Source: an uncultured Clostridia bacterium
GTDB lineage: Bacteria; Bacillota; Clostridia; Oscillospirales; Acutalibacteraceae
DNA: 55,108 nt
Assembly (NCBI GenBank): GCA_947632045.1
Contig: CANRNQ010000015.1
Location: 1 to 55,108 of the forward strand
Reading direction: 5' to 3'
The notes below the pieces were generated by a model that saw only the letters and a list, made by a program, of their open reading frames with translations, made no database searches and was not told the DNA's origin. The position numbers were made by a program, and so were the translations under genes. This document shows, in pieces, positions 32,894 to 42,230 of the stretch (its first letter is position 1; each line of letters begins with the position of its first letter).

Positions 32894-35254
32894 ATGAACA
32901 GACATTTAAAGACCTTAGAGCTTGACAAAATTTTAAATATGCTCGCAAACGAATCGTCGTGCGAGGAAACAAAGGAGCTTGCCCTTGCCCTGCGGCCGCA
33001 GAACACCCTCGACCATGTTCTGCCGCTGTTAAAGGAAACCGAGGACGCGTACATACTCAGCGGCAGGTTCGGCTCGCCGTCGTTCGGCGGCGTAAAGGAC
33101 GTATCGAACCAGCTTGCGAGGGCTGCCGCGGGAGGAATGCTTTCTGCACAGGAGCTTCTGCGGATTGCACAGGTACTGCGAATTGTCCGCGGAGTGAAGC
33201 AGTGGAGGGAGAAGTGCGCCTCGGTCGTAAGCGTGCTTGACCGCCGCTTTCAAGGGCTTTTGACAAACAAATTCCTCGAGGATGCTATAAACGGCGCGAT
33301 AATCTCTGAAGACGAGATATCAGACAAGGCCTCGCCTGCGCTCAGCGAGATAAGACGAAAAATCAAAAACGCCGAGCAGAGGGCTCGGGACGTGCTTAAT
33401 AAAATAATCCGCTCCGCGTCATACAAGAAATATTTGCAGGACGCAATAATAACCACTCGCGACGGGCGCTACGTCGTGCCGGTCAAGGCGGAATGTCGTG
33501 GAAGCGTGAACGGCCTCGTACACGACACCTCGTCGAGTGGCTCTACCATATTTGTGGAGCCCATGGGGGTAGTTGAGGCAAACAACGAGATAAGGGTTTT
33601 GCAGTCGCGTGAGGAAGCCGAGATAGAGCGAATACTCATGGAGCTGTCCTCAAACGTCGGTGGTTTTGCGCGGCAAATCGCGGACAATTACAATATTCTG
33701 ATACAGCTTGATTTCATCTTTGCAAAATCCTCTCTCGCCTACAAGATGAAGGCTTCGATACCTATAATGAACGACGAAGGGATAATAGACTTAAAAAAAG
33801 CTCGTCATCCGCTGATAGATTCAAGGAGCGTTGTGCCAATCGACGTTCACCTTGGTAACGACTTTTCCACCCTTGTCATCACCGGCCCCAACACCGGAGG
33901 AAAGACGGTGACTCTTAAAACCATTGGTCTGCTTACTCTTATGGCCATGTGCGGACTTATGGTACCGGCGGGCGACAACAGCCATCTTTCCGTATTCAAT
34001 CATATACTCGCCGATATAGGCGACGAGCAGAGCATCGAACAGAGTCTTTCCACCTTTTCGGCTCACATGACGAACATATCGGACATACTTAAAACCGCCG
34101 ACGGCAGCAGTCTTGCTCTTATAGACGAGCTCGGAGCCGGAACCGACCCTGTCGAGGGCGCCGCTCTCGCGACAGCCATACTCGAACGCCTAAGCTCGCT
34201 CGGAGCCGTCACAGCCGCCACCACCCATTACGCCGAGCTCAAGGCATACGCACTAAACACTCGGGGCGTTGAAAACGCCTGCTGCGAATTTGACGTCGCC
34301 ACATTAAGGCCGACATACAAACTCTCGATAGGTGTACCCGGACGTTCAAACGCCTTTGCGATATCAAAGCGGCTCGGCATAGACGATGAAATAATTGAAC
34401 GCTCAAAAAAGCTCGTTTCGCGCGAAGACAGAAAGTTCGAGAGCGTAGTCCGCAACCTTGAAAAAAAGCGCGCCGCCCTTGAGGCTCAGCTAAAGAGCGC
34501 CGAGGAAAAGACGACTCTTGCGCAGGCTAAATTCGAGGACGCGGAGAAAAGGGCTGAAAAGGTAAGGCTTCAAAACGAGGCTGAAATTCAGCGCGCAAGG
34601 GATGAGGCCGCGCAGATAGTCGCAAGGACCCGAGCCGCCGCCCAAGAGCTTATGGACAGCATAGAAAAGGCTCGGCGTGAAAAAAAGCTTTCGGACGCGG
34701 ACAAGGCAAGGCTTCGCTCACAGATAAAGGGAATAGAAAGCACCGCCGATCCGATAAACGCGACTCCGGCTGAGGAATACCGTCTGCCCCGCAAGCTCAA
34801 GCCCGGCGACAGCGTTTTAATTTTCGACATAGACAAAAAGGCCACTGTGCTCGAGATAAACCCCGACGGCAAGACCGTCCTCGTTCAGGCCGGAATAATC
34901 AAGACCAGAGCCGACATAAGCAATCTTCGGCTTATAGATGAGCAAAAGGCCGGCAAGCCAAAGAAGCAGGCTTCTCTCAGCAGAAGCGTCACGCGGCAAA
35001 CCGACGTTCGGGCTGTGACCGAGGTCGATTTAAGGGGTATGACTGCGATTGAGGCCATTATGGAGCTTGAGAGCGCCATCGACTCGGCCATACTCTCCGG
35101 AATAAATCAAATAACCATAATTCACGGCAAGGGCACCGGCGTGCTCAGGCGAGAGGTACACTCCTTTTTAAGATCCTGCAAGCCCGTCAAGAGCTTCCGC
35201 CTCGGAACCTTCGGCGAGGGTGAAAGCGGGGTCACCATTGCCGAGCTAAAATAA
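32894..35254 (+). CDS. mutS2: Endonuclease MutS2
   Basis: A 786-residue MutS-family ATPase without the mismatch-binding N-terminal domains. The Walker A is GPNTGGKT near 332-339, the signature STFSAHMTNI near 388, Walker B LALIDELGAGTDP near 408. A coiled coil at about 510-620 leads to a KOW-like region and a C-terminal Smr nuclease domain, with VDLRGMTAIEA and HGKGTGVLR. In Bacillus the protein acts on collided ribosomes and in recombination control. Standard length. Third gene of the yqzL-recO-mutS2 unit and followed by a strong terminator. Confidence 0.95.
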   Translation: MNRHLKTLELDKILNMLANESSCEETKELALALRPQNTLDHVLPLLKETEDAYILSGRFGSPSFGGVKDVSNQLARAAAGGMLSAQELLRIAQVLRIVRGVKQWREKCASVVSVLDRRFQGLLTNKFLEDAINGAIISEDEISDKASPALSEIRRKIKNAEQRARDVLNKIIRSASYKKYLQDAIITTRDGRYVVPVKAECRGSVNGLVHDTSSSGSTIFVEPMGVVEANNEIRVLQSREEAEIERILMELSSNVGGFARQIADNYNILIQLDFIFAKSSLAYKMKASIPIMNDEGIIDLKKARHPLIDSRSVVPIDVHLGNDFSTLVITGPNTGGKTVTLKTIGLLTLMAMCGLMVPAGDNSHLSVFNHILADIGDEQSIEQSLSTFSAHMTNISDILKTADGSSLALIDELGAGTDPVEGAALATAILERLSSLGAVTAATTHYAELKAYALNTRGVENACCEFDVATLRPTYKLSIGVPGRSNAFAISKRLGIDDEIIERSKKLVSREDRKFESVVRNLEKKRAALEAQLKSAEEKTTLAQAKFEDAEKRAEKVRLQNEAEIQRARDEAAQIVARTRAAAQELMDSIEKARREKKLSDADKARLRSQIKGIESTADPINATPAEEYRLPRKLKPGDSVLIFDIDKKATVLEINPDGKTVLVQAGIIKTRADISNLRLIDEQKAGKPKKQASLSRSVTRQTDVRAVTEVDLRGMTAIEAIMELESAIDSAILSGINQITIIHGKGTGVLRREVHSFLRSCKPVKSFRLGTFGEGESGVTIAELK

Positions 35255-35259
35255 AAAAC

Positions 35260-35286
35260 AAGGAGGAGCGGCTGCTCCTCCTTTGA
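35260..35286 (+). terminator. Terminator after mutS2
   Basis: AAGGAGGAGC (35,260-35,269) pairs with GCTCCTCCTT (35,274-35,283) around GGCT. The T-run is short. The stem sequence also matches the internal hairpin of the family R units next to it. Confidence 0.75.
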
Positions 35287-35330
35287 CCTCTATGCTATTT
35301 GGGGGCTTGCGCCCCTATACGGGCGCTCCC

Positions 35331-35613
35331 GCTGACAGCAGCTTTACCGACTTGCGCCGGTAAAGCTGCTACTTTTTTATTATATCTATTTGCAGGAGGA
35401 GCTCCGCTCCTCCTGCACCTCCACCCCCTCGCTCCAAAAATTATTTTTAGCTCCGCTCTCTGCGACGTGGCCAATTTACTGGCATAAAAGCCTAATTAAG
35501 AAAAAATCTTTAGTCGGAAATGTGGGGGCTTGGGGGAACGCCAGCTCCCCCAAAAATCACTTAACATTAAACCAGCAGCCGTGCCGGCGCAAGGCGGCGT
35601 GGCTGCGGTCGGC
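35331..35613. repeat. Family R repeat copy 3 (complete)
   Basis: Left hairpin 35,337-35,370 (loop ACTTGCGC), right hairpin 35,575-35,606 with G-T wobble pairs. The interior has GCAGGAGGAGCTCC, CACCTCCACCCCCTCGCTCC and GGGGGAACGCCAGCTCCCCC blocks. It lies between mutS2 and the convergent membrane-protein gene. Confidence 0.88.
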
Positions 35614-35652
35614 GAGCGGCGGTATTAGGGTGCAGCCCAAAATAGAAACAAA

Positions 35653-36420
35653 CTATTTCAACAGCGACGACAGCCAAGAGTCGAGCGAGCCGAGTATTAT
35701 ATCGGCCACGCTCGTCGTTTTTAAGCTTATGCCGTCCTCAAGCGGCTTTATGCTCTCAACGTCTATTTCAATCTTTTGAGAAAAGATTTCAAAAGCGTAA
35801 TCCGACGATACGTATATGTCGGAACCGTCGCGTCTTATGTATTCGAGCGAATCGGCAAGACTGCTGTCGTCGAAAGCATAATTCATCATTAAATCGGGAG
35901 GGAGCGGAAGTCCGCCGAGCTTAGCAGACGTAACGCTCAGCCTTATCTCGTGGTTCTTTATCTCGTCGTCAATTTCAAATTCGGCTGAAACCTCGTATGT
36001 ATGACCCCCTATGTCCGCCATAGCGTAAAGCTCGCAAGGGCGGTCGCTGTGAGCGTAAATTGCCGCGTCCTTGAGCTTTTGCGGCTTTTCAGGGCTTTTT
36101 TCCTCATTGTCGATTAGATATGCTATAAATGAATTTAAATCTTCGTTTGAGATGTCCGCCGGTTCGCCCTTTACAGCCGATACGACAATATTTTCTATTA
36201 AAACGCTGTCAGGCTCGGCTCCGAATTTATCGCTGTTAGGCGTTTGGTACGCTAAAATGACAACGGCAGCCGCGCCTGCGGCAAGCAAAACGAGTATTGC
36301 CGCGATAACGATTATCGCGTTGCGCAGAGCGTGACTTTTTTTCTTTTTCGGAAACTCGTTTCCGTCGAAGCTGTCGCCGTAGCCCTCGTATGAACGGTTA
36401 ACGTCGATGTTTGTTTTCAT
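35653..36420 (-). CDS. Membrane-anchored protein, function unknown
   Basis: A 255-residue bitopic protein: about 35 cytoplasmic residues ending KKKKSHALRN, a strongly hydrophobic helix at about 36-58, then an extracellular domain of alternating beta-type sequence with no cysteine pair or catalytic signature. The layout and a SIKPLEDGISLKTT stretch near the end loosely recall YpmS-type (DUF2140) proteins, but I could not confirm this. The ATG follows AGAGAGGA. Family R units flank both sides, so it looks like an isolated transcription unit. Confidence 0.7.
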   Translation of the reverse strand: MKTNIDVNRSYEGYGDSFDGNEFPKKKKSHALRNAIIVIAAILVLLAAGAAAVVILAYQTPNSDKFGAEPDSVLIENIVVSAVKGEPADISNEDLNSFIAYLIDNEEKSPEKPQKLKDAAIYAHSDRPCELYAMADIGGHTYEVSAEFEIDDEIKNHEIRLSVTSAKLGGLPLPPDLMMNYAFDDSSLADSLEYIRRDGSDIYVSSDYAFEIFSQKIEIDVESIKPLEDGISLKTTSVADIILGSLDSWLSSLLK

Positions 36421-36554
36421 TTTTAAATTCCTCTCTTAATTTTGTGAGCCGCAAGCTCTCGCCCAAAGCAAATGTCTTTACGAAGCAAGCGGGCAAATTA
36501 AGAATTAAACCTTGAACGAAAAACAGAGTTTCAAGGGGATCCTTGCAAATGGAA

Positions 36555-36606
36555 AAAATATTAAGCAGCAGTCGTGCCGGCGTAAGTCGGCGCGACTGCG
36601 GTCGGC
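36555..36606. repeat. Family R partial copy 4 (right end)
   Basis: Right-type hairpin at 36,568-36,599 (GCAGTCGTGCCG with loop GCGTAAGT). The sequence to its left only faintly resembles the unit interior. Confidence 0.65.
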
Positions 36607-36650
36607 GAGAAAATAATTTTATTTTTGGGGCTTGCGCCCCTATACGGGCG

Positions 36651-36975
36651 CTCCCATTGACCGCAGCTTTACCGACTTGCGCCGGTAAAGCTGCTACTTT
36701 TTATGTGAATTTTCATTTAAGGGGGCTTGTGCCCCCTTAAAATCCCCCTTTTTTCGCTCAAGGGATCATCTTCAATTTGCCTAACTTCGCCGTTCCCAAG
36801 CCCCGCCTTTTGCTCAAGGACTTTTGCTTGATAAGGCTTTTACAGCCGTAAATTAACCTCGTCGCAGAGAGCAGAACTAAAATAGTATTTTTTTAGCGAG
36901 AATTGGGGGCTTAGGGGGAGCGTCAGCTCCCCCCTATTTAAGTAGCGGCCTTGCCGGCGCAAGTCGGCGTGAAGG
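36651..36975. repeat. Family R copy 5, overlapping the clpC 3' end
   Basis: Complete left hairpin at 36,663-36,694. The right hairpin at 36,950-36,972 is distorted and contains the clpC stop codon and last ~9 codons. The interior shows the GGGGGAGCGTCAGCTCCCCCC hairpin in two blocks. Confidence 0.8.
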
Positions 36976-39442
36976 TGTACTCGCCGTCGCTGTAGGAGCA
37001 GAGCACATGGTCGCCCTTCTTTATCTTCTGCTCGAGGATCTGCTGCGAGAGCGAGTCCTCTATCTTCTGCTGAATAGCGCGACGGAGAGGTCTTGCGCCG
37101 TAGGTCGGGTCGTATCCGGCGTTTGCGACTGCCGTTACCGCGGAGTCTGAGAACTCTATCTTTATGTCGAGCGCCGCAAGACGGGCCTCAAGCCCCTTGA
37201 GCATATTTCCAGCTATCTGCTTTATTTCGTCCTCGCTGAGCTTATTGAACACGATAATATCGTCAACGCGGTTGAGGAACTCCGGACGGAAAACCTTCTT
37301 TAACTCGCCCATTACAAGCTCCTTTACGTCGGCGTTCTCCCTCTCGGCGCTCTTGCTCTTGTCGCTATCCTCAAAGGCAAAGCCGAGCCTGCCCGAGGCG
37401 GAGTCTGTGATGAGTCTTGCGCCGACGTTCGAGGTCATAATAATTATAGTGTTTTTAAAGTCCACTACCCTGCCCTGAGAGTCCGTGAGTCTGCCGTCCT
37501 CGAGTATTTGCAAAAGCATATTGAATACGTCGGGGTGAGCCTTCTCTATCTCGTCAAAGAGCACTACCGAATACGGGTGGCTCCTGACCTTATCCGTGAG
37601 CTGTCCGCCCTCGTCGTAGCCGACATATCCCGGAGGCGAGCCGACGAGCTTTGAAACCGTGTGCTTCTCCATATATTCGGACATATCGAGCCTTATCATA
37701 GCGTTTTCGTCGCCGAATACAGCCTCGGCAAGAGCCTTGCAGAGCTCGGTTTTTCCGACTCCGGTGGGGCCGAGGAATATAAACGAGCCCTGGGGCCTTT
37801 TCGGATCCTTAAGCCCTACCCTGCCCCTGCGTATCGCTCTTGCAACGCTGTCGACAGCTTCGTTTTGCCCTACGACCCTTTTGTGGAGTATTTCCTCCAT
37901 ATTCAAAAGCTTTTGGCTTTCCTCCTCGGTGAGCTTTGAAACGGGTATGCCGGTCCACTGGGAAACAATATTCGCTATGTCCTCCTCGCAGACGGTGCCC
38001 GAGGAATTGTCGGTGTTCTGCTTCCACTGCTCCTTTTTCTTCTCGAGCTCCTGCTTTGCCTCGTTTTGCTCGTCGCGCAGCTTTGCGGCGCGCTCAAAGT
38101 CTTGACCGTTAATCGCGGCCGACTTTTCCTGCTCGAGCCTGTTTATTTTATCCTCTATCTCCTTGAGGTTGTTAGGCTGGGTGTGAGCCCTGAGGCGAAC
38201 CTTTGACGCAGCCTCGTCTATAAGGTCGATGGCCTTATCGGGCAGATAGCGATCCGTTATATATCTTGACGAGAGCTCCACGGCGGCGTTTATCGCCTCA
38301 TCAGGAATTGATACCTTGTGGTGAGCCTCGTATCTGTCGCGCAGTCCCTTCAGTATGAGCACGGTTTCCTCGGGCGTAGGCTCGCCCACGGTCACCGGCT
38401 GGAAGCGGCGTTCAAGAGCCGCGTCCTTCTCTATGTGCTTTCTGTATTCGTTTATGGTCGTCGCGCCGATGACCTGAAGATCTCCCCTCGCGAGGGCGGG
38501 CTTCAATATATTCGCCGCGTCCGCGCTGCCCTCGGCGCTGCCCGCGCCGATTATCGTGTGCAGCTCGTCGATAAAGAGGATTATATTGCCGTCGTTTTTC
38601 ACCTCGTCCATGGCGGCCTTTATTCTCTCCTCAAAATCGCCTCTGTACTTTGAGCCCGCTACCATTCCGGTAAGGTCGAGCGCAAACACCCTCTTGTCCT
38701 TCAAAAGGTCGGGTACGTCGCCGTTTGATATTCTAAGGGCGAGCCCCTCTGCCACCGCGGTTTTGCCGACTCCCGGCTCGCCGATAAGGCATGGGTTGTT
38801 CTTTGTACGCCTTGACAATATCTGTATAACGCGAGCTATCTCGTCCTCTCGGCCTATAACGGGATCTATCCCGCCCTTTTTAGCCTTTTCCGTTAAATCC
38901 TCGCCGAATTTTTCGAGGGTCTTTGTGCCGTGCTTGCCCGAGCCGCCGCGAGCCTTGCTCTCAAAGCCCGAATATCCCTGCGACTGCTCCGAACCATCGG
39001 AGGAGGAATTGAGCTGCTCGGAAATGCTGCGGAAAATATCGTTCGGCCTTGCTCCGCAGCCGTATATGAAGTGTACGGCGTAGCTGTCCTCCTCGGAGAG
39101 GAGGGCTATGAGAATGTGCTCGCTGCCGACGTAGTTGTGGTCATATCTCGCCGCGACCGCGATAGCCCCCTGAACCACCCTCTTTGTCCTCGGGGTGAAA
39201 TCCGATGGGCTGAGCAGAGTCTTTGAGCCTGAGCCTATTTGAGTCTTTATCTGAGCCTCAACGTCCTCCGCCTTTATTCCGGCGGATTCCAAGGCCGTGC
39301 TCGCCACGCAGTTTTCCGTGCCGAGAAGTCCGAGCAATATATGCTCCGTTCCGATATAGGTGTGCCCGAGCTCCTCAGCCTTTTCTATGGCAAGGTTTAG
39401 CGTTTCGTTTGCTTTTTGTGTGAATCCTCTGAAATTATACAT
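36938..39442 (-). CDS. clpC: AAA+ unfoldase ClpC
   Basis: An 834-residue Clp ATPase delivering substrates, including arginine-phosphorylated proteins, to ClpP. Two Clp-N repeats (about 1-150), first AAA domain with GEPGVGKTA near 222, a UVR-type coiled-coil middle domain (QDFERAAKLRDEQNEAK near 445), second AAA domain with GPTGVGKTEL near 560 and sensor GARPLRRAIQQKIED near 790. The final residues TPTCAGKAAT are encoded by the terminal hairpin of a family R repeat, so the native C terminus has been replaced or extended. It is the last gene of ctsR-mcsA-mcsB-clpC. Confidence 0.96.
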   Translation of the reverse strand: MYNFRGFTQKANETLNLAIEKAEELGHTYIGTEHILLGLLGTENCVASTALESAGIKAEDVEAQIKTQIGSGSKTLLSPSDFTPRTKRVVQGAIAVAARYDHNYVGSEHILIALLSEEDSYAVHFIYGCGARPNDIFRSISEQLNSSSDGSEQSQGYSGFESKARGGSGKHGTKTLEKFGEDLTEKAKKGGIDPVIGREDEIARVIQILSRRTKNNPCLIGEPGVGKTAVAEGLALRISNGDVPDLLKDKRVFALDLTGMVAGSKYRGDFEERIKAAMDEVKNDGNIILFIDELHTIIGAGSAEGSADAANILKPALARGDLQVIGATTINEYRKHIEKDAALERRFQPVTVGEPTPEETVLILKGLRDRYEAHHKVSIPDEAINAAVELSSRYITDRYLPDKAIDLIDEAASKVRLRAHTQPNNLKEIEDKINRLEQEKSAAINGQDFERAAKLRDEQNEAKQELEKKKEQWKQNTDNSSGTVCEEDIANIVSQWTGIPVSKLTEEESQKLLNMEEILHKRVVGQNEAVDSVARAIRRGRVGLKDPKRPQGSFIFLGPTGVGKTELCKALAEAVFGDENAMIRLDMSEYMEKHTVSKLVGSPPGYVGYDEGGQLTDKVRSHPYSVVLFDEIEKAHPDVFNMLLQILEDGRLTDSQGRVVDFKNTIIIMTSNVGARLITDSASGRLGFAFEDSDKSKSAERENADVKELVMGELKKVFRPEFLNRVDDIIVFNKLSEDEIKQIAGNMLKGLEARLAALDIKIEFSDSAVTAVANAGYDPTYGARPLRRAIQQKIEDSLSQQILEQKIKKGDHVLCSYSDGEYTFTPTCAGKAAT

Positions 39443-39503
39443 AAGGCATACCTCCCTTTATGCTTTCGGTTTTAATAATCTGATTTTATGAGCCTGTATA
39501 ATT

Positions 39504-40532
39504 TTAATAGTCCTTAAATTCTTCCCTCAGCAGCTTCGCCCTTTCAATATCCCTCTCCTGCGGCTGCATATCCTTTTTATTCGCAGTCATAAGGGTCGCG
39601 GGCTGCACCTGCTCGTTTAAGCGGTTTAAAGCCGCAAAGTTGCTGCGCTCTATGAGCCCGGTCGTCATACCTATTCTCACGTTTGAAAGCAGCTTCATAG
39701 CCTCGTCGTTCGACATGAGCCTTGCGCTCTTTAAAATGGCAAGACTGCGGTACACAACGTCTTGAAGCTCCAAATCCTTTGCGAGCTCCTCAAGGCTTTT
39801 TCTCTCCTGCGCGATAAGCTGAGAGGCTATATTTTTCAAATTTTCAATAGCCGTATGCTCCGACAAGCCGAGCGTTATGCGGTTTGAAAGCTGATACAGC
39901 GCCCCCTTTGCGTCGCTGCCCTCGCCGAAGGTTCCCCTAAGCTCCATTCCGAGCTTTGTCAGATTGCCGGCTATGCGCCTTACCGAGCGGCTTTTTTCGA
40001 GCGCCGGAAGGTGGAGCATGAGCGAGGCTCTCATTCCCGTGCCGAGATTGGTCGGGCACTGGGTGAGGTATCCGAGCTTGTCGTTAAAGGCAAAGCCGAG
40101 CGCCTCGTCGAGCAGGGTATCGATGTTGTTAGCCGTGTCATACGCCCCATCGAGCGAAAGCCCGCTGTCGATGACCTGTATCCTGATGTGATCCTCCTCG
40201 TTTATCATTATGCTTATCGACTCGTCGTCCGACAGCATGAGGTACCTACCCGCCCTGTCAGAGGCAAACTCGGGACTTATCAGGTGCTTTTCAACAAGCG
40301 ACGCCGCCTGCGTCTGGTTAAGCTTTTCCATTGAGATAAACGAGAGCTTATTTGACAAAACGCTGTTGCTCTCCTCAATAGCCCGCTTTACGCTTTGGGC
40401 TATCTCGTGCTTTTGTTCAAGGCTCGCTTTGTTCGGAAAGGGATATTTTTTGAGGTTCCTCGCGAGGCGTATTCTTGAGCTTATCACCTCGCCGCCCTGC
40501 TCGCCGCTTTTTTCATACCACTTTTCAGCCAT
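39504..40532 (-). CDS. mcsB: Protein arginine kinase McsB
   Basis: A 342-residue phosphagen-kinase homologue that phosphorylates arginines on CtsR and misfolded proteins, marking them for ClpC-ClpP. SSRIRLARNLKKYPFP near 19-34 and CPTNLGTGMRASLMLHLPAL near 160-180 contain the nucleotide and guanidine-site arginines. The ATG overlaps the mcsA stop by 8 bases, so the two are translationally coupled and match the known McsA-McsB complex. Confidence 0.95.
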   Translation of the reverse strand: MAEKWYEKSGEQGGEVISSRIRLARNLKKYPFPNKASLEQKHEIAQSVKRAIEESNSVLSNKLSFISMEKLNQTQAASLVEKHLISPEFASDRAGRYLMLSDDESISIMINEEDHIRIQVIDSGLSLDGAYDTANNIDTLLDEALGFAFNDKLGYLTQCPTNLGTGMRASLMLHLPALEKSRSVRRIAGNLTKLGMELRGTFGEGSDAKGALYQLSNRITLGLSEHTAIENLKNIASQLIAQERKSLEELAKDLELQDVVYRSLAILKSARLMSNDEAMKLLSNVRIGMTTGLIERSNFAALNRLNEQVQPATLMTANKKDMQPQERDIERAKLLREEFKDY

Positions 40533-41025
40533 TGTTTTTACCTCCTTTAAGCTCGTTTATCCTGTCTCGAAGCTCCGCCGCCTTTTCAAACTCCTGTCTG
40601 GCTATCGCCTCGTTTAACTGCTCCTGCATCGCTTCAAGCTCGTTTATAATGGCGAGCTGCTTGCCTGAGCTTGAGGGGAACTTTCCGTTGTGGCGGGTGT
40701 TGCCGTGGATTTTCTTTATCGACGGCAAAAGCTCCTCGTAAAACGTGTCGTAGCACTCGGGGCAGCCCACCATACCCTTTTTTGCTATCTCGGCGAAGGA
40801 AGAGCCGCAGCCCTTACAGCGGGTCGCTCCGCTTCGCGAGGGAAGCCCGCCGCCGAAAAAGCTTCCGAGCAGGCTGTTCCACTCGTTTTGAAGGCTTGAA
40901 AAAATATCTGTATAGCCGAGCTTTTTCGCGCACTCAGGACACAGGTCGTATTCCTCTATGCTTCCGTTTACTATTCTTTTCACATGAGTAGTCGCCTCAT
41001 TTTTTTTGCATGACTGACATAACAT
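40525..41025 (-). CDS. mcsA: McsA, activator of McsB
   Basis: A 166-residue zinc-binding protein. Two cysteine clusters are visible, CQSCKKNEA...YDLCPECAKK (3-34) and CKGCGSSF...GCPECYDTFY (about 73-102), followed by a C-terminal UVR motif (EAIARQEFEKAAELRDRINEL, in two parts by length). McsA activates McsB kinase and modulates CtsR. GGAGG lies upstream of the ATG. Gap to ctsR is 30 bases. Confidence 0.94.
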   Translation of the reverse strand: MLCQSCKKNEATTHVKRIVNGSIEEYDLCPECAKKLGYTDIFSSLQNEWNSLLGSFFGGGLPSRSGATRCKGCGSSFAEIAKKGMVGCPECYDTFYEELLPSIKKIHGNTRHNGKFPSSSGKQLAIINELEAMQEQLNEAIARQEFEKAAELRDRINELKGGKNNG

Positions 41026-41055
41026 AAAAATTCCTCCCTTTAATTAAGCTTTTAA

Positions 41056-41505
41056 TTAAATCTGTGTGAGCAGCATATTTTTTACTATCGCCGCCCTCAC
41101 CGCGCAATGAACCGATTTTGGCAGTCCGACGAAATTCCTCTCGGAAACCGCCGCCGCCATGAGAGACGCGCACTCGTCGCTTATTGCTCCCGAGCTGTGC
41201 AGATTTGAAATCATAAGCCTCGCGTCGTTATATTCGAGCTGCTTGCCTATGGAATTGATTATATGCATCAGCGCGGAGTTTTTATCCGAGTGTATTCTTG
41301 TTATCCTTATAAAGCCTCCGCCCCCTCGTCTGCTTTCGACTATATATCCCTGTTCGGGTGTAAAGCGAGATGTGAGCACATAATTTATCTGGCTCGGAAC
41401 GCAGCCCAAAGAGTCCGCAAGCTCGTTTCGCTTTATCTCGGCGTTGCCTCCGCTTTCATCGAGCATATTAATAATATAGCTCGCGACTAAGTCTGAAATT
41501 CTCAT
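41056..41505 (-). CDS. ctsR: Heat-shock repressor CtsR
   Basis: A 149-residue dimeric winged-helix repressor of class III heat-shock genes. ISDLVASYIINML opens it, the helix-turn-helix includes NELADSLGCVPSQINYVLTSRF (split by length), and RGGGGFIRI near 60-68 is the glycine-rich wing that melts on heating in Bacillus. C-terminal part is the McsB target region. The start has GAGGTG. Its promoter and two CtsR operators lie about 430-490 bases upstream, with a family R unit in between. Confidence 0.95.
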   Translation of the reverse strand: MRISDLVASYIINMLDESGGNAEIKRNELADSLGCVPSQINYVLTSRFTPEQGYIVESRRGGGGFIRITRIHSDKNSALMHIINSIGKQLEYNDARLMISNLHSSGAISDECASLMAAAVSERNFVGLPKSVHCAVRAAIVKNMLLTQI

Positions 41506-41584
41506 ATTCTCACCTCTATTTTATGATTCTTCTCCCACAAAGGCGGTCGTATTTTTGGGACTGCGCCAAAAGCCTGCTCCCGCC

Positions 41585-41862
41585 GAGCGCAGTCGCGCCG
41601 ACTTGCGCCGGCACGGCTGCCGCTTAACATTTTTTATTTGCAGGAGGAGCTTCGCTCCTCCTGCACCTCCACCTTTTCGCTCAAAGAATATTATTTTTAA
41701 CTTTGCTATCTACGACGTAGTTAATTTATGAGAATAAAATTTTTATCAAGCAAAAAATCTCTTGGACGAGAGTGGGGGTCTTAGGGGGAGCTTTGCTCCC
41801 CCTAAATAAACTATAACTTCAAGGAGCGGTTTTACCGGCGCAAGTCGGTAAAACTGCGGTCA
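41585..41862. repeat. Family R repeat copy 6, inside the ctsR leader
   Basis: Left hairpin 41,589-41,620 (GCAGTCGCGCCG, loop ACTTGCGC), right hairpin 41,826-41,857 (GCGGTTTTACCG, loop GCGCAAGT), with interior GGAGGAGCTTCGCTCCTCC and GGGGGAGCTTTGCTCCCCC hairpins. It lies between the CtsR-controlled promoter and ctsR. Confidence 0.88.
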
Positions 41863-41933
41863 ACGGGGAAATAGGGAAAAATCATTATTAAAGCCTCCCG
41901 CTGCGAGGCGGCGTTATCTCTTTTGATTTTGCC

Positions 41934-41990
41934 TTTGACTTTCTTTGACCTTACGATTACATTATAGGGAGAAAGTCAAAGATAGTCAAA
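41934..41990 (-). promoter_or_regulatory. Two facing CtsR operators
   Basis: The CtsR heptad pair RGTCAAA-N3-RGTCAAA occurs on the minus strand at 41,950-41,934 (GGTCAAA GAA AGTCAAA) and on the plus strand at 41,974-41,990 (AGTCAAA GAT AGTCAAA). One covers the -35/spacer, the other the start site. Confidence 0.92.
41961..41989 (-). promoter_or_regulatory. Sigma-A promoter of the ctsR operon
   Basis: Minus strand TTGACT (41,989-41,984), 17 bases, TATAAT (41,966-41,961), bracketed by the CtsR operators. Transcription from here gives a leader of about 450 bases before ctsR. Confidence 0.85.
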
Positions 41991-42169
41991 GTCTATTTTT
42001 GCCGGTTTTTTCGCTGTTTCAGGGCTTTATCTCTATTATTCTCTTTTTTACTCGCTTTATCTCACCTTTTTAATTTTTTTAATTTTTTCAATTCTATCTT
42101 TTATACAGAAAATCTGCACAATATTTCAGATTTTTTCACTGGGAATTTTTATTTTTTTCGTAAAAACAG

Positions 42170-42197
42170 TTGCTTTTTTTTTAAAGAATGGTACAAT
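42170..42197 (+). promoter_or_regulatory. Promoter of the ferredoxin gene
   Basis: TTGCTT (42,170-42,175), 16 bases, TACAAT (42,192-42,197), 34 bases before the ferredoxin ATG. Confidence 0.55.
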
Positions 42198-42230
42198 TAT
42201 AGATAACAAGATAAGGAGGTGCTATTCACA

